Shown in pieces: positions 16,039-23,914 of a stretch of DNA of 64,000 bases (positions are counted from its first letter, which is position 1; the number at the start of each line of letters is the position of its first letter). This DNA is from Micromonospora sp. NBRC 110009 (GTDB taxonomy: Bacteria; Actinomycetota; Actinomycetes; Mycobacteriales; Micromonosporaceae), in contig NZ_CP130427.1 in the NCBI RefSeq assembly GCF_030518795.1, forward strand, positions 2,852,001 through 2,916,000. Direction: 5' to 3'. Made by a program: the position numbers and the translations under genes. Below the pieces are notes generated by a model, which worked only from the letters and a program-made list of their open reading frames with translations, did no database searches and was not told the DNA's origin.

Positions 16039-16922
16039 GAAGCTTCCGCTGGCCACCGCCGCCGGACGGCGGCCCGCGCACCTGGGGCCCCGGCCCCGGC
16101 GCCCCGCGCACCGGTCGGCCGGCACTGCCCGAGCCGGAGACCGAACTGATCACCACCCCGCACGGGGTACGGCTGGAGCGGCTGGTCACCGGCACCGGCG
16201 ACCCGGTGACGGTGTTCGCCCACGGGCTGGGCAACGGCATCGCCACCACCCGCCCGTTCGGCAGCGCGGTGACCGGCCGCAAGGTCTTCTTCCAGTTCCG
16301 GGGCCACGGCCGCTCCGACTCGCCGCCCGGTCCGTGGACCTATCTGGACCTGGCCCGCGACCTGCGGGCGATCGCGGACCTCGGCGGTGCGAGCCGGGCC
16401 TTCGGGGCCAGCCTCGGCGCGGGCGCGCTGTGCCGGCTGCTCGTGGAGAGCCCGGAACGCTTCGACAAGCTGGTCTTCTTCCTCCCCGCCGTGCTGGACA
16501 CCCCGCGCGGCGAGGTCGCCCGGGCCCGGCTGACCGACCTGCTCGACGCGGTGGCCGACGGCGACGCCTCCGCGCTGGCCGACGTGGTGTCGCTGGAGCT
16601 GCCGCCGTCGGTCCGTAACACCCCGGCCGGCTGGGCGTACCTGCGGCAGCGGCTGGACCAGCTGCTCCGGGACGGGCTCGCGCCGGGGCTGGCCAGCCTG
16701 CCGGAGCAGGCCCCGCTGCGGGACGCGAAGGCGCTCGCCGCGGTCACCGCGCCGGCGCTGGTGATCGGCTGCGCCGGCGACGACCTGCACCCGGCGGCGG
16801 TCGCCGAGCAGTTGGCCGCCGCGCTCCCGCACGCCACCCTGCACGTCTACGACCGGCCGGGCGTGCTCTGGTCGGAACGCGCCGACCTCCGGGAGCGGAT
16901 CTCGACGTTCCTGAACGGGTAA
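16035..16922 (+). CDS. Alpha/beta hydrolase
   Basis: A 295-residue alpha/beta hydrolase. A Pro-rich N-terminus of about 40 residues precedes ITTPHGVRLERLVTGTGDPVT, then FAHGLGNGIATTRPFG, FRGHGRSDSPPG, the nucleophile region AFGASLGAGALCRLL (Ser) and VIGCAGDDLHPAAVAEQL with the catalytic Asp. A late His is not obvious in the last 20 residues (STFLNG end), so activity is uncertain. It is translationally coupled to the DUF2516 gene. Confidence 0.82.
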   Translation: MRSFRWPPPPDGGPRTWGPGPGAPRTGRPALPEPETELITTPHGVRLERLVTGTGDPVTVFAHGLGNGIATTRPFGSAVTGRKVFFQFRGHGRSDSPPGPWTYLDLARDLRAIADLGGASRAFGASLGAGALCRLLVESPERFDKLVFFLPAVLDTPRGEVARARLTDLLDAVADGDASALADVVSLELPPSVRNTPAGWAYLRQRLDQLLRDGLAPGLASLPEQAPLRDAKALAAVTAPALVIGCAGDDLHPAAVAEQLAAALPHATLHVYDRPGVLWSERADLRERISTFLNG

Positions 16923-16933
16923 CGTCCCCGGTC

Positions 16934-17671
16934 ATGGGCGTCACACATCACGGCCGTACGCACCGCCTCGACCTCGCCGACCCCACCCTGCGGGAGTGGG
17001 AGTGCACGGTGCTGGCGGCCGACCCCGAGCAGGGCATCGTGCTGGACCGGTCGGCCTTCTACCCGGGCGGTGGCGGGCAGCCGCCGGACCACGGGGTGTT
17101 GCTCTGGCAGGGGGTGCAGACCCGGATCGTGGGCACCCGCAAGGGCGACGACCTCTGGCTCATCCCGGCCGAGGGTGACCCCGTGCCGCCGGTCGGCACC
17201 GCCGTCACCGGCGCGGTCGAGGACGCCCGGCGCACCATGCTGATGCGGACGCACTCCGGGCTGCACGTGCTCTGCGGGGTGGTGTTCCGCGACTTCGGCG
17301 CGCTGGTCACCGGCGGCAACATGGAACCCGGCGAGGCCAGGATGGACTTCAACCTTCCCGAGGTGCCGCCGGACTTCAAGTCCCGGATCGAGGAGCTGGT
17401 CAACGCCGAGGTGACCGCCGACCGCTCGGTCGCCGTCCGGGTGCTGCCCCGGGCCGAGGCGCTGGCCCTGCCGGACATCATCCGTACCCAGTCGAACCTG
17501 ATCCCGCCGGACGAGCAGGAGGTGCGGATCGTCGACATCGTCGGGCTGGACGTGCAGGCCGACGGCGGCACCCACGTCGCCTCCACCGCCCAGATCGGCA
17601 AGGTCCAGGTGGTCAAGGTGGAGAGCAAGGGCCGGGCCAACCGCCGGGTCCGCGTCCGCCTGGCCGACTGA
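16934..17671 (+). CDS. Alanyl-tRNA editing protein (AlaX type)
   Basis: A 245-residue homologue of the AlaRS editing domain. An N-terminal beta-barrel part (SAFYPGGGGQPPDHGVLLW) precedes the editing core with RTHSGLHVLCGVVF, holding the zinc HxxxH, and VQADGGTHVASTAQIG, where the fourth ligand motif would normally read C-G-G-T-H; here the Cys position is Asp. The protein should deacylate mischarged Ser- or Gly-tRNA-Ala in trans. Start ATG at 16934, 11 bases after the hydrolase gene. Confidence 0.87.
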   Translation: MGVTHHGRTHRLDLADPTLREWECTVLAADPEQGIVLDRSAFYPGGGGQPPDHGVLLWQGVQTRIVGTRKGDDLWLIPAEGDPVPPVGTAVTGAVEDARRTMLMRTHSGLHVLCGVVFRDFGALVTGGNMEPGEARMDFNLPEVPPDFKSRIEELVNAEVTADRSVAVRVLPRAEALALPDIIRTQSNLIPPDEQEVRIVDIVGLDVQADGGTHVASTAQIGKVQVVKVESKGRANRRVRVRLAD

Positions 17672-17687
17672 GGTCAGCAGTGGCGGG

Positions 17688-18368
17688 TCAACCCGGCAGG
17701 TGAGCCGCCCGGACGTCGAGCAGCCAACGTTCCACGGTCTCCTCGTCCGGGCGCTCCGGCAGCGGCGAACGGACCCGGTCGAAGTCCCGCTCCGCCGCCG
17801 CCACCAGCGCCTCCGCCTCGGCCAGGGCACCGCCCGCGACCCGCTCGCCGAAGGTCCGGAACCACTCCGGGTCGGCCAGCCGGATCTCCAGCACGCCGGT
17901 CTCGTAGAGCACTCGCCCCTGGTGCAGCAGCCGGGCCAGGTGCCGGGCGTGCTTCGCCGACCGGCGCCGGCCACCCTGCGACGAGTCACGGGTGGTCAGC
18001 TTCCGGAACTGTTGGGTGGCGTACCCGAGGTAGGCGTCGCGGACCCGGGGCGCGCTGAGGAAGGCCCGGCGGATCTCGATCAGCCGCTCGCCGAACTCGG
18101 TCCGGGTCTCGTAGCAGTCGTCGGGCAGCCACATCAGCTCGGTCGCCGTGGGGTTGCCGCTCAGCGCCAGCCGGCAGTACTTCGCACACTCGTGCAGAGT
18201 CAGGTCGGGCTCGGTGGTGACCACCGACTCCCGGGGCGGATGCAGGCCGTGGAAGGCCACCGTCGGCGCGGCGAAGACGCCGATCCGGTCCACGTCTGAG
18301 CCGGGGCCGGCCAGCCCGTAGGCGACCGAGCCGACGATCCCGGAGAGCAGCAGGTGCATGCCGGCCAT
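17688..18368 (-). CDS. Nucleotidyltransferase-fold protein
   Basis: A 226-residue protein opening LLLSGIVGSVAYGLAGPGSDVDRIGVF, a minimal nucleotidyltransferase pattern GS-x-A-Y-G followed by DxD that binds magnesium. Downstream are LHECAKYCRLALSGNPTATELMW and GGRRRSAKHARHLARLLHQ. Relatives are small DNA-polymerase-beta-like transferases whose substrate (tRNA, protein or antibiotic) is unknown. It converges on the AlaX gene and is divergent from the SDR at 18436. Confidence 0.8.
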   Translation of the reverse strand: MAGMHLLLSGIVGSVAYGLAGPGSDVDRIGVFAAPTVAFHGLHPPRESVVTTEPDLTLHECAKYCRLALSGNPTATELMWLPDDCYETRTEFGERLIEIRRAFLSAPRVRDAYLGYATQQFRKLTTRDSSQGGRRRSAKHARHLARLLHQGRVLYETGVLEIRLADPEWFRTFGERVAGGALAEAEALVAAAERDFDRVRSPLPERPDEETVERWLLDVRAAHLPG

Positions 18369-18435
18369 GATGGCGGATCCGGATCACCCGGAAAACCGGA
18401 CTTCGGCTGTCAGGTATCGGTGCCACGGTGGCCAC

Positions 18436-19350
18436 ATGACAAAACCGCTGACAGGGAAGATCGCGCTCGTCGCCGGGGCGACCCGGGGCGCCGGCCGGCA
18501 GATCGCCGTCCAGCTCGGCGCGGCCGGGGCCACCGTATACGCCACCGGCCGCTCGACCCGGCAGGGCCGCTCCGAGATGGACCGGCCGGAGACCATCGAG
18601 GAGACCGCCGAGCTGGTCACCGCGGCCGGCGGCACCGGCATCGCCGTGGCGGTCGACCACCTCGACCCCGACCAGGTACGCCGCCTGGTCGAGCGGATCG
18701 ACGCCGAACAGGGCCGGCTGGACGTGCTGGTCAACGACGTCTGGGGTGGCGACCCGCTGACCACCTGGGAGAAGCCCGTCTGGGAGCAGCCCCTCGACGC
18801 CGGCTTCCACCTGCTCCGGCTGGCCGTGGACACCCACATCATCACCAGCCACTTCGCCCTGCCGCTGCTGATCCGCAACCCGGGCGGCCTGGTCGTCGAG
18901 ATCGGGGACGGGACCAAGGAGTACAACGACGCCACGTACCGGCTCTCGGTCTTCTACGACCTGGCCAAGGTGTCGGTGAACCGGCTCGCCTTCAGCCAGG
19001 CGCACGAGCTGGCGCCGCACGGCGGCACGGCGGTGGCGCTGACCCCGGGCTGGCTCCGCTCGGAGGCGATGCTGGAGCACTTCGGGGTCACCGAGGCCAA
19101 CTGGCGCGACGGCGCGGCGAAGGACCCGCACTTCGTCATGTCGGAGACGCCGGCCTTCGTCGGGCGCGCGGTGGCCGCCCTGGCCGCCGACCCGGACCGG
19201 GCCCGCTGGACCGGGAAGTCCGTGGACAGCGGCGGGCTGGCCCAGGTGTACGGCTTCACCGACCTCGACGGCACCCGCCCGAACTGGGCGCGGTACCACG
19301 AGGAGGTGGTCAAGCCCGGGAAGCCGGCGGGCGACACCGGTTACCGCTGA
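18436..19350 (+). CDS. SDR-family oxidoreductase
   Basis: A 304-residue short-chain dehydrogenase. The NAD(P) site is ALVAGATRGAGRQIAVQL, followed by TGRSTRQGRSEM, which suggests NADPH through the Arg. The catalytic motif is FYDLAKVSVNRL (Tyr-x3-Lys). The length exceeds the usual 250 because of a C-terminal extension (YGFTDLDGTRPNWARYHEEV) typical of an actinobacterial subgroup. ATG 18436 is preferred to in-frame 18358, which would run over the divergent gene. Its end overlaps that of the WYL regulator by ten bases. Confidence 0.87.
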   Translation: MTKPLTGKIALVAGATRGAGRQIAVQLGAAGATVYATGRSTRQGRSEMDRPETIEETAELVTAAGGTGIAVAVDHLDPDQVRRLVERIDAEQGRLDVLVNDVWGGDPLTTWEKPVWEQPLDAGFHLLRLAVDTHIITSHFALPLLIRNPGGLVVEIGDGTKEYNDATYRLSVFYDLAKVSVNRLAFSQAHELAPHGGTAVALTPGWLRSEAMLEHFGVTEANWRDGAAKDPHFVMSETPAFVGRAVAALAADPDRARWTGKSVDSGGLAQVYGFTDLDGTRPNWARYHEEVVKPGKPAGDTGYR

Positions 19351-20330
19351 GCCTCCGACCCCACGTCGTAGAGCGCCGCCGAGCGACGGGCCGCCTCGGC
19401 GAAGCGCGCCCGCAGCTCGGGCGGGTCGAGCACCTCCACCTCCGGGCCGAGCCCGAGCAGCACGGTGTACGCCACCGGCACGGACTCGACGGGCAGGTGG
19501 GTCACCACCCACCCCTGCCCGTCGGGTTCGCCGGCGCGGGCCACCGCCTCCACGTACGCGAAGGGGGCCTCCGCCACGTGCCGCAGCGCGCGCAGGCCGG
19601 CGGGGCTGAGCCGGACGGTGACCTCGGCCCGCAGCATGCTCCGCAGGAACGCCTCCGCCTGCTGCCGCCAGTACGCCCCGAGGTCGAAGCCCTCGTCCCG
19701 GGCGAAGGTCTCGTCGCCCGCCGCCACGCCGATCACCCGGTCCACCCGGTACGTCCGGTACCCGTCGCCGACCCGGCCGACCAGGTACCAGACGCCGCTC
19801 TTCAGCACCAGCCCGTACGGCTCGACCGTGCGGGTCACCTCCCGGTCGCCGCGCCGGTAGCGGAGCCCGACCACCCGGTCCCGCCAGACGGCCTGGGCCA
19901 GCTCGGCCAGCCACGCCGGCGGCGCCGACTCCCGGAACCAGCCGGGCACGTCCAGGTGGAACCGCTGCCCGGTCCGGGCGGGCGCGTCCCGCAGGCTCGG
20001 TGGCAGCGCGGCGAGCACCTTGAGCTCGGCGGCGGCGACCGCGTCGGCCAACCCCATGTCGCCGGCCGGCCCCGGGAGCCCGGCCAGGAAGAGCGCCTCC
20101 GCCTCGTCCCGGGTCAACCCGGTCAGCCGGGTCCGGTAGCCGCCGAGCAGGCGGTAGCCGCCGGCCCGGCCCCGGTCCGCGTAGACCGGCACCCCGGCCG
20201 CGGAGAGCGCCAGCACGTCCCGGTAGACGGTGCGTTCGGAGACCTCCAGCTCTCGGGCCAGCTCGGCGGCGGTCATCGTCTCCCGCGACTGGAGCAGCAG
20301 GACCAACGAGATCAGCCGGGACGCGCGCAC
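19341..20330 (-). CDS. WYL-domain transcriptional regulator (YafY type)
   Basis: A 329-residue regulator. The N-terminal helix-turn-helix (ISLVLLLQSRETMTAAELAR, VSERTVYRDVLALSAAGVPV) is followed by a WYL domain (LRYRRGDREVTRTVEPYGLV, WYLVGRVGDGYRTYRVDRV) and a WCX extension to the C-terminus. WYL proteins sense ligands, often nucleic acid or nucleotides, to control stress genes. GTG at 20330 has AGGA seven bases upstream; the longer frame extends over the response-regulator fragment and is rejected. The convergent SDR is a possible target. Confidence 0.87.
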   Translation of the reverse strand: MRASRLISLVLLLQSRETMTAAELARELEVSERTVYRDVLALSAAGVPVYADRGRAGGYRLLGGYRTRLTGLTRDEAEALFLAGLPGPAGDMGLADAVAAAELKVLAALPPSLRDAPARTGQRFHLDVPGWFRESAPPAWLAELAQAVWRDRVVGLRYRRGDREVTRTVEPYGLVLKSGVWYLVGRVGDGYRTYRVDRVIGVAAGDETFARDEGFDLGAYWRQQAEAFLRSMLRAEVTVRLSPAGLRALRHVAEAPFAYVEAVARAGEPDGQGWVVTHLPVESVPVAYTVLLGLGPEVEVLDPPELRARFAEAARRSAALYDVGSEAQR

Positions 20331-20432
20331 CCGACCATCCTGCCGCGCGCCGGCCACGGTAGGGCTGTCCCCACCCCGCAGATACGGGGCGACCGTGTGT
20401 CGCCCGGGCCGCCCGGTGACGAGGCTGAGGAC

Positions 20433-20897
20433 ATGCGAATTCACGGAGCGGGGCGGCCGGTCGTCGAACTGGTCGATGTGGTGCGGAGATACGGCGGCGG
20501 CCAGTACGTCGAGCGGGCGTACGCCGCCGACCTGCTGGCCGACGGCCGGGGCGGAGTGGGTTACCTGCTCAAGGACCGGGTGACCGCGCTCGACGACTTC
20601 CTGGACGCGGTGGACCGGGTGGCGGCCGGCGGAACGGTGATGGACCCGGAGGTGGTGCGGCAGCTCTTCACCCGCAACAGCCGGCGTTCCGGCGTGGACG
20701 CGCTCACCCCGCGCGAACGCGAGGTGCTGGGGCTGATGGCGCAGGGCATGTCGAACTCGGCGATCTGCGCGGCGTTGGTGCTCGCCCCGGTGAGCGTGGA
20801 GAAGCACATCACCAACATCTTCGCCAAGCTCGACCTGCCGCCCGCCGACGACGCGCACCGCCGGGTACGCGCCGTGCTCGCCTACCTGAACGGCTGA
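20433..20897 (+). pseudogene. LuxR/NarL response regulator lacking most of the receiver domain
   Basis: A 154-residue frame that opens MRIHGAGRP and by about residue 28 enters GQYVERAYAADLLADGRGG and VGYLLKDRVTALDDFLDAV, the alpha4-beta5 part of a NarL-type receiver. The HTH is complete: LTPREREVLGLMAQGMSNSA and SVEKHITNIFAKLDLPPADD. Full relatives are about 210 residues; strands 1-3 and the phosphoacceptor Asp are gone, although the usual MRI start and the Lys in LLKD remain. No histidine kinase is adjacent. It reads best as an in-frame internal deletion. It may still make a DNA-binding protein, so inactive status is an inference. Confidence 0.65.
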
Positions 20898-20921
20898 TCC
20901 GCCCGACTAGGCTGTCCGCTC

Positions 20922-21713
20922 GTGGACGTACCCCGCCTCGCCGCGCCGGTGACCGGCGCCGCCACCCGTTTCCTCTCCGGCGCCGGCCTGCTGCTACGCG
21001 GCCTCGGCCTGTACGTCCGCAGCCCCGGGCTGATGCTGCTCGGGATCGTGCCGGCGCTGATCTCCGGCGCGCTCTTCGTCGCCGCGTTCGCCACCCTGCT
21101 GTACTTCGTGGACGACCTGGCCGCGCTGGTCACCCCGTTCGCCGACGACTGGTCGGCGACCTGGCGGGCACTGGTCCGGGTGGTTGCCGGGCTGGCCGTC
21201 GTCGGGCTGGCCGGGCTGCTCGGGGTGCTCACCTTCACCGCGGTCACCCTGGCCATCGGCGACCCGTTCTACGAGAAGATCTCCGAGCGGGTGGAGGACC
21301 GGCTCGGCGGCACCCCGGGCGCCGTCGAGGTGCCGTTCTGGGCCTCGCTGCGGCGCAGCATCCGCGACTCGCTGCGGCTGGTGGCCCTCTCCGCGCTGGT
21401 CGGCGTACCCCTCTTCGCGGCCGGCTTCATCCCGGTGGTCGGTCAGACGGTCGTCCCGGTGATCGGCGCGGTGGTGGGTGGCTGGTTCCTCGCCCTCGAG
21501 CTGGTCGGCGCCCCCTTCTACCGGCGTGGCATGCGGCTGCCGGAGCGGCGGTCGATACTCAAGGCGGATCGGCCGACCACCCTGGGCTTCGGGACCGCGG
21601 TCTTCGTCTGCTTCCTGATCCCGCTCGGCGCGGTGCTGGTCATGCCGGCGGCCGTCGCCGGCGCCACGCTGCTGGCCCGCCGGTCGCTCGGGCAGTCCAT
21701 CGAGGAGGGCTGA
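20922..21713 (+). CDS. EI24/CysZ-like membrane protein
   Basis: A 263-residue protein with an EI24-domain layout: hydrophobic segments at GLMLLGIVPALISGALFVAA, VVAGLAVVGLAGLLGVLTFT, LVALSALVGVPLFAAGFIPV, VIGAVVGGWFLALELVGAPF and TAVFVCFLIPLGAVLVM, plus the conserved loop IGDPFYEKISERVEDRLGG. The family includes CysZ, a sulfate channel; transport of sulfate here is possible but unproven. It begins 24 bases after the response-regulator remnant with a GTG start, and the macro-domain gene begins one base after its stop. Confidence 0.83.
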   Translation: MDVPRLAAPVTGAATRFLSGAGLLLRGLGLYVRSPGLMLLGIVPALISGALFVAAFATLLYFVDDLAALVTPFADDWSATWRALVRVVAGLAVVGLAGLLGVLTFTAVTLAIGDPFYEKISERVEDRLGGTPGAVEVPFWASLRRSIRDSLRLVALSALVGVPLFAAGFIPVVGQTVVPVIGAVVGGWFLALELVGAPFYRRGMRLPERRSILKADRPTTLGFGTAVFVCFLIPLGAVLVMPAAVAGATLLARRSLGQSIEEG

Positions 21714-21714
21714 C

Positions 21715-22230
21715 ATGGAGATCATGCTGGTCGAGGGGGACATCACCGCCCAGCCCGTCGACGCGATCGTCAACGCGGCGAATTCCTCGCTGCTGGGCGG
21801 CGGGGGAGTGGACGGCGCGATCCACCGCAAGGGCGGCCCGGCGATCCTGGAGGCGTGCCGATCGCTGCGCGCCACCCGCTACCCGGACGGCCTGGGGGCG
21901 GGCCAGGCGGCCGCCACGGTCGCCGGTCGGCTGCCGGCCCGCTGGGTCATCCACACCGTGGGGCCGGTCTTCTCGGCGGCGGAGGACCGGTCGGCGCTGC
22001 TGCGCGGCTGCTACGCGAACAGCCTGGCGGTCGCCGACCAGCTGGGGGCGGTGGCGGTCGCCTTCCCGCTGATCTCGGCCGGCGTCTACGGCTGGCCGGT
22101 CGACGACGCGGTCCGCCAGGCGCTCGCCGTGCTGCGCGGCGCCACGCCGACGCACGTCACCGAGGCCCGGCTGGTGCTCTTCGGCGCCGAGACGTACGAG
22201 GTCGCCGCGCGGGTCGCCGCGGCGGGCTGA
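21715..22230 (+). CDS. Macro-domain O-acetyl-ADP-ribose deacetylase
   Basis: A 171-residue single macro domain: VEGDITAQPVDAIVNAANSS, the glycine-rich GGGGVDGAIHRKGGPAILEA with the His and Asp region used in catalysis, AGRLPARWVIHTVGPVF and the loop LISAGVYGWPVDDAV. It should bind ADP-ribose and remove O-acetyl or ADP-ribosyl adducts. ATG at 21715 has GGAGGG about six bases before it, at the very end of the EI24 gene, so the two are coupled. Confidence 0.9.
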   Translation: MEIMLVEGDITAQPVDAIVNAANSSLLGGGGVDGAIHRKGGPAILEACRSLRATRYPDGLGAGQAAATVAGRLPARWVIHTVGPVFSAAEDRSALLRGCYANSLAVADQLGAVAVAFPLISAGVYGWPVDDAVRQALAVLRGATPTHVTEARLVLFGAETYEVAARVAAAG

Positions 22231-22231
22231 G

Positions 22232-22403
22232 CCTCGTTCAACGGCCGGAGTCGGGTGAGCTCGCGCAGGCAGGACCACTGGGTGGCGACCGGGCGGTAGC
22301 CGAGCCGGGTGCCCTCGACGCCGTGCACCAGATACGGGTGGACCAGCGCGCGCAGCGCCACCACGGCGGGCGCGTCCGCGGGGCGGGCCGGACGGACGGC
22401 CAC
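22232..22403 (-). pseudogene. GNAT N-acetyltransferase with internal deletion
   Basis: A GTG at 22403 directly follows the RidA stop. The frame gives VRPARPADAPAVVALRALVH then YLVHGVEGTR, a normal GNAT N-terminus, and jumps straight to LGYRPVATQWSCLRELTR, a phrase typical of the extreme C-terminus of actinobacterial GNAT proteins. The acetyl-CoA loop (R/QxxGxG/A) between them is absent, so about 90 residues appear missing while the frame is kept. The open frame then runs on into the antisense of the macro-domain gene. Non-function is inferred; the right end of the original gene is approximate. Confidence 0.6.
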
Positions 22404-22820
22404 TCAGCTCACCTCCGCCCGGACCGCGGCGACCGCCTCGACCTCGACGAGCTGGTCGGGGTAGCCGAGCACGGCCACCCCCAGCAGGGTGCTGGGCGCA
22501 TCGTGGTCCCCGAACGCGTCCCGGACCACCTGCCAGACGGCCACCAGGTCGGCGCGGTCACCGCTGGCCACGTACACCGTGGTCTTGACGACGTCGGTGA
22601 GCCGGGCCCCGGCGGCGGCCAGGGCCACCGCCAGGTTGGCCATCACCTGCCGGGCCTGGGCGACGGGGTCGCCGGGCGCGACCGTCCGCCCCTCGGCGTC
22701 CAGCGGGCAGGCGCCGGCGGCGAAGACCAGCCGGGCCGGCGGGGCGACCTCGGCCGCGTACGCGTACTCGGCGACGTCGGAGAGCTGGGGCGCCCGGATC
22801 AGGCGCACGATGCCGGTCAC
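22404..22820 (-). CDS. RidA-family protein
   Basis: A 138-residue RidA/YjgF-type protein: YAYAAEVAPPARLVFAAGAC near residue 18, AQARQVMANLAVALAAAGA, LTDVVKTTVYVASGDRADLV and the C-terminal PSTLLGVAVLGYPDQLVEVE with the conserved Glu. The usual catalytic Arg of the strict RidA clade (R in C-I-R-x or P-A-R-x) is not evident: the segment reads APSTLLGVAVLGYPDQLVEV. RidA hydrolyses reactive imine intermediates; other clades differ. It precedes the truncated GNAT gene in the same operon. Confidence 0.85.
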   Translation of the reverse strand: MTGIVRLIRAPQLSDVAEYAYAAEVAPPARLVFAAGACPLDAEGRTVAPGDPVAQARQVMANLAVALAAAGARLTDVVKTTVYVASGDRADLVAVWQVVRDAFGDHDAPSTLLGVAVLGYPDQLVEVEAVAAVRAEVS

Positions 22821-22891
22821 CGGGCGACCGTAGCGCCCGGGCCATGTCGTCGCGACCGGTTAACCGCCCCGGCCGCGGCCGGCGCCGACGC

Positions 22892-23899
22892 TCAGGCGGA
22901 GTCGCGGATCACCAGCTCGGTCGGCAGCATCAGCGCCAGCTCGACCGCCTCGCCCGCGGCGATCCGCAGCAGCTGCCGGGTCATCGCCCGACCCAGCTCC
23001 ACTATCGGCTGCCGGATCGTGGTCAGCGGGGGCTCGGTGTACGCCGCCGTCTCGATGTCGTCGAACCCGACCACCGCGACGTCGGCCGGCACCCGCCGCC
23101 CCGCCTCGCGGAGGGTGCGCAGGGCAGCGTGCGCCATCAGGTCGGACGCGGCGAAGACCGCGTCCAGGTCCGGGTGCGCGGCGAGCAGTTGCCGCATCGC
23201 CGCGGTGCCCGACTCCCGGGTGAAGTCGCCGTACGCCACCAGCTCCGGCAGCCCGGCCTCGGCGACGGTGTTCCGGTAGCCCTGCAGCCGCTCGATGCCG
23301 GCGACCATGTCCTGCGGCCCGGCGATGGTGGCGATCCGCCGCCGGCCGCTTTCGATCAGGTACCGCACCGCCCTGGCCACCCCGCCGACGTGGTCGATGT
23401 CGACGTACGGCACCTCAACGCCGTCCAGCGGCCGGCCGCTGCACACCACTGGGATGCCCAGCCGGGCCAGCTTGCCGGGGAGCGGATCCGCGCCGTGCAG
23501 CGAGGCGAAGAGCACCCCGTCCACGTGCCGGCCGGTGGTGTACCGCTCGACCCGTTCGTGGCCGGCCGGCGAGCCGGCCAGCATCAGCACGAGCTGCTTG
23601 TCCGCCGCCTCCAGCTCCTGCGCCGCGCCCCGGATGATGCCCGGGAAGACCTGGTCGTCGGAGAAGACCCGGGTGGCCGCCTCGGGCAGGACCAGGGCCA
23701 CCGAGTCGGTGCGCTGGGTGACCAGGCTGCGGGCGGCGAGGTTCGGGACGTACCCCAGCTCCTCGACCGCCCGGCGGACCGCCTGCTGGATCGGTGCCGC
23801 CACGGTGGTGGCGCCGTTGACCACCCGGGAGACCGTGGCCCGGGACACTCCCGCCCGCCGGGCCACCGCCTCCAGGGTCGGTCGCTGTGCCGTCGTCAT
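22892..23899 (-). CDS. LacI-family transcriptional repressor
   Basis: A 335-residue LacI/GalR regulator. The headpiece is PTLEAVARRAGVSRATVSRV with hinge NGATTVAAPIQQAVRRAVEE, followed by the periplasmic-binding-like ligand domain (DSVALVLPEAATRVFSDDQV, HVDGVLFASLHGAD, IATIAGPQDMVAGIERLQGY, DVAVVGFDDIETAAYTEPPL). Sugar-like ligands are usual, but no sugar operon is adjacent, so the target may be elsewhere. ATG at 23899 is preferred; an in-frame GTG at 23911 is possible. Confidence 0.88.
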   Translation of the reverse strand: MTTAQRPTLEAVARRAGVSRATVSRVVNGATTVAAPIQQAVRRAVEELGYVPNLAARSLVTQRTDSVALVLPEAATRVFSDDQVFPGIIRGAAQELEAADKQLVLMLAGSPAGHERVERYTTGRHVDGVLFASLHGADPLPGKLARLGIPVVCSGRPLDGVEVPYVDIDHVGGVARAVRYLIESGRRRIATIAGPQDMVAGIERLQGYRNTVAEAGLPELVAYGDFTRESGTAAMRQLLAAHPDLDAVFAASDLMAHAALRTLREAGRRVPADVAVVGFDDIETAAYTEPPLTTIRQPIVELGRAMTRQLLRIAAGEAVELALMLPTELVIRDSA

Positions 23900-23914
23900 C
23901 CCCGTTCCCACCGG

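Noticed and set aside
19341..20858. WYL regulator with a 176-residue N-terminal extension
   Set aside because: The extension overlaps the divergent response-regulator remnant; GTG 20330 has a ribosome site and gives the family N-terminus.
22086..22231. Coding continuation of the GNAT fragment
   Set aside because: Beyond about 22232 the frame is antisense to the macro-domain gene and loses GNAT similarity.
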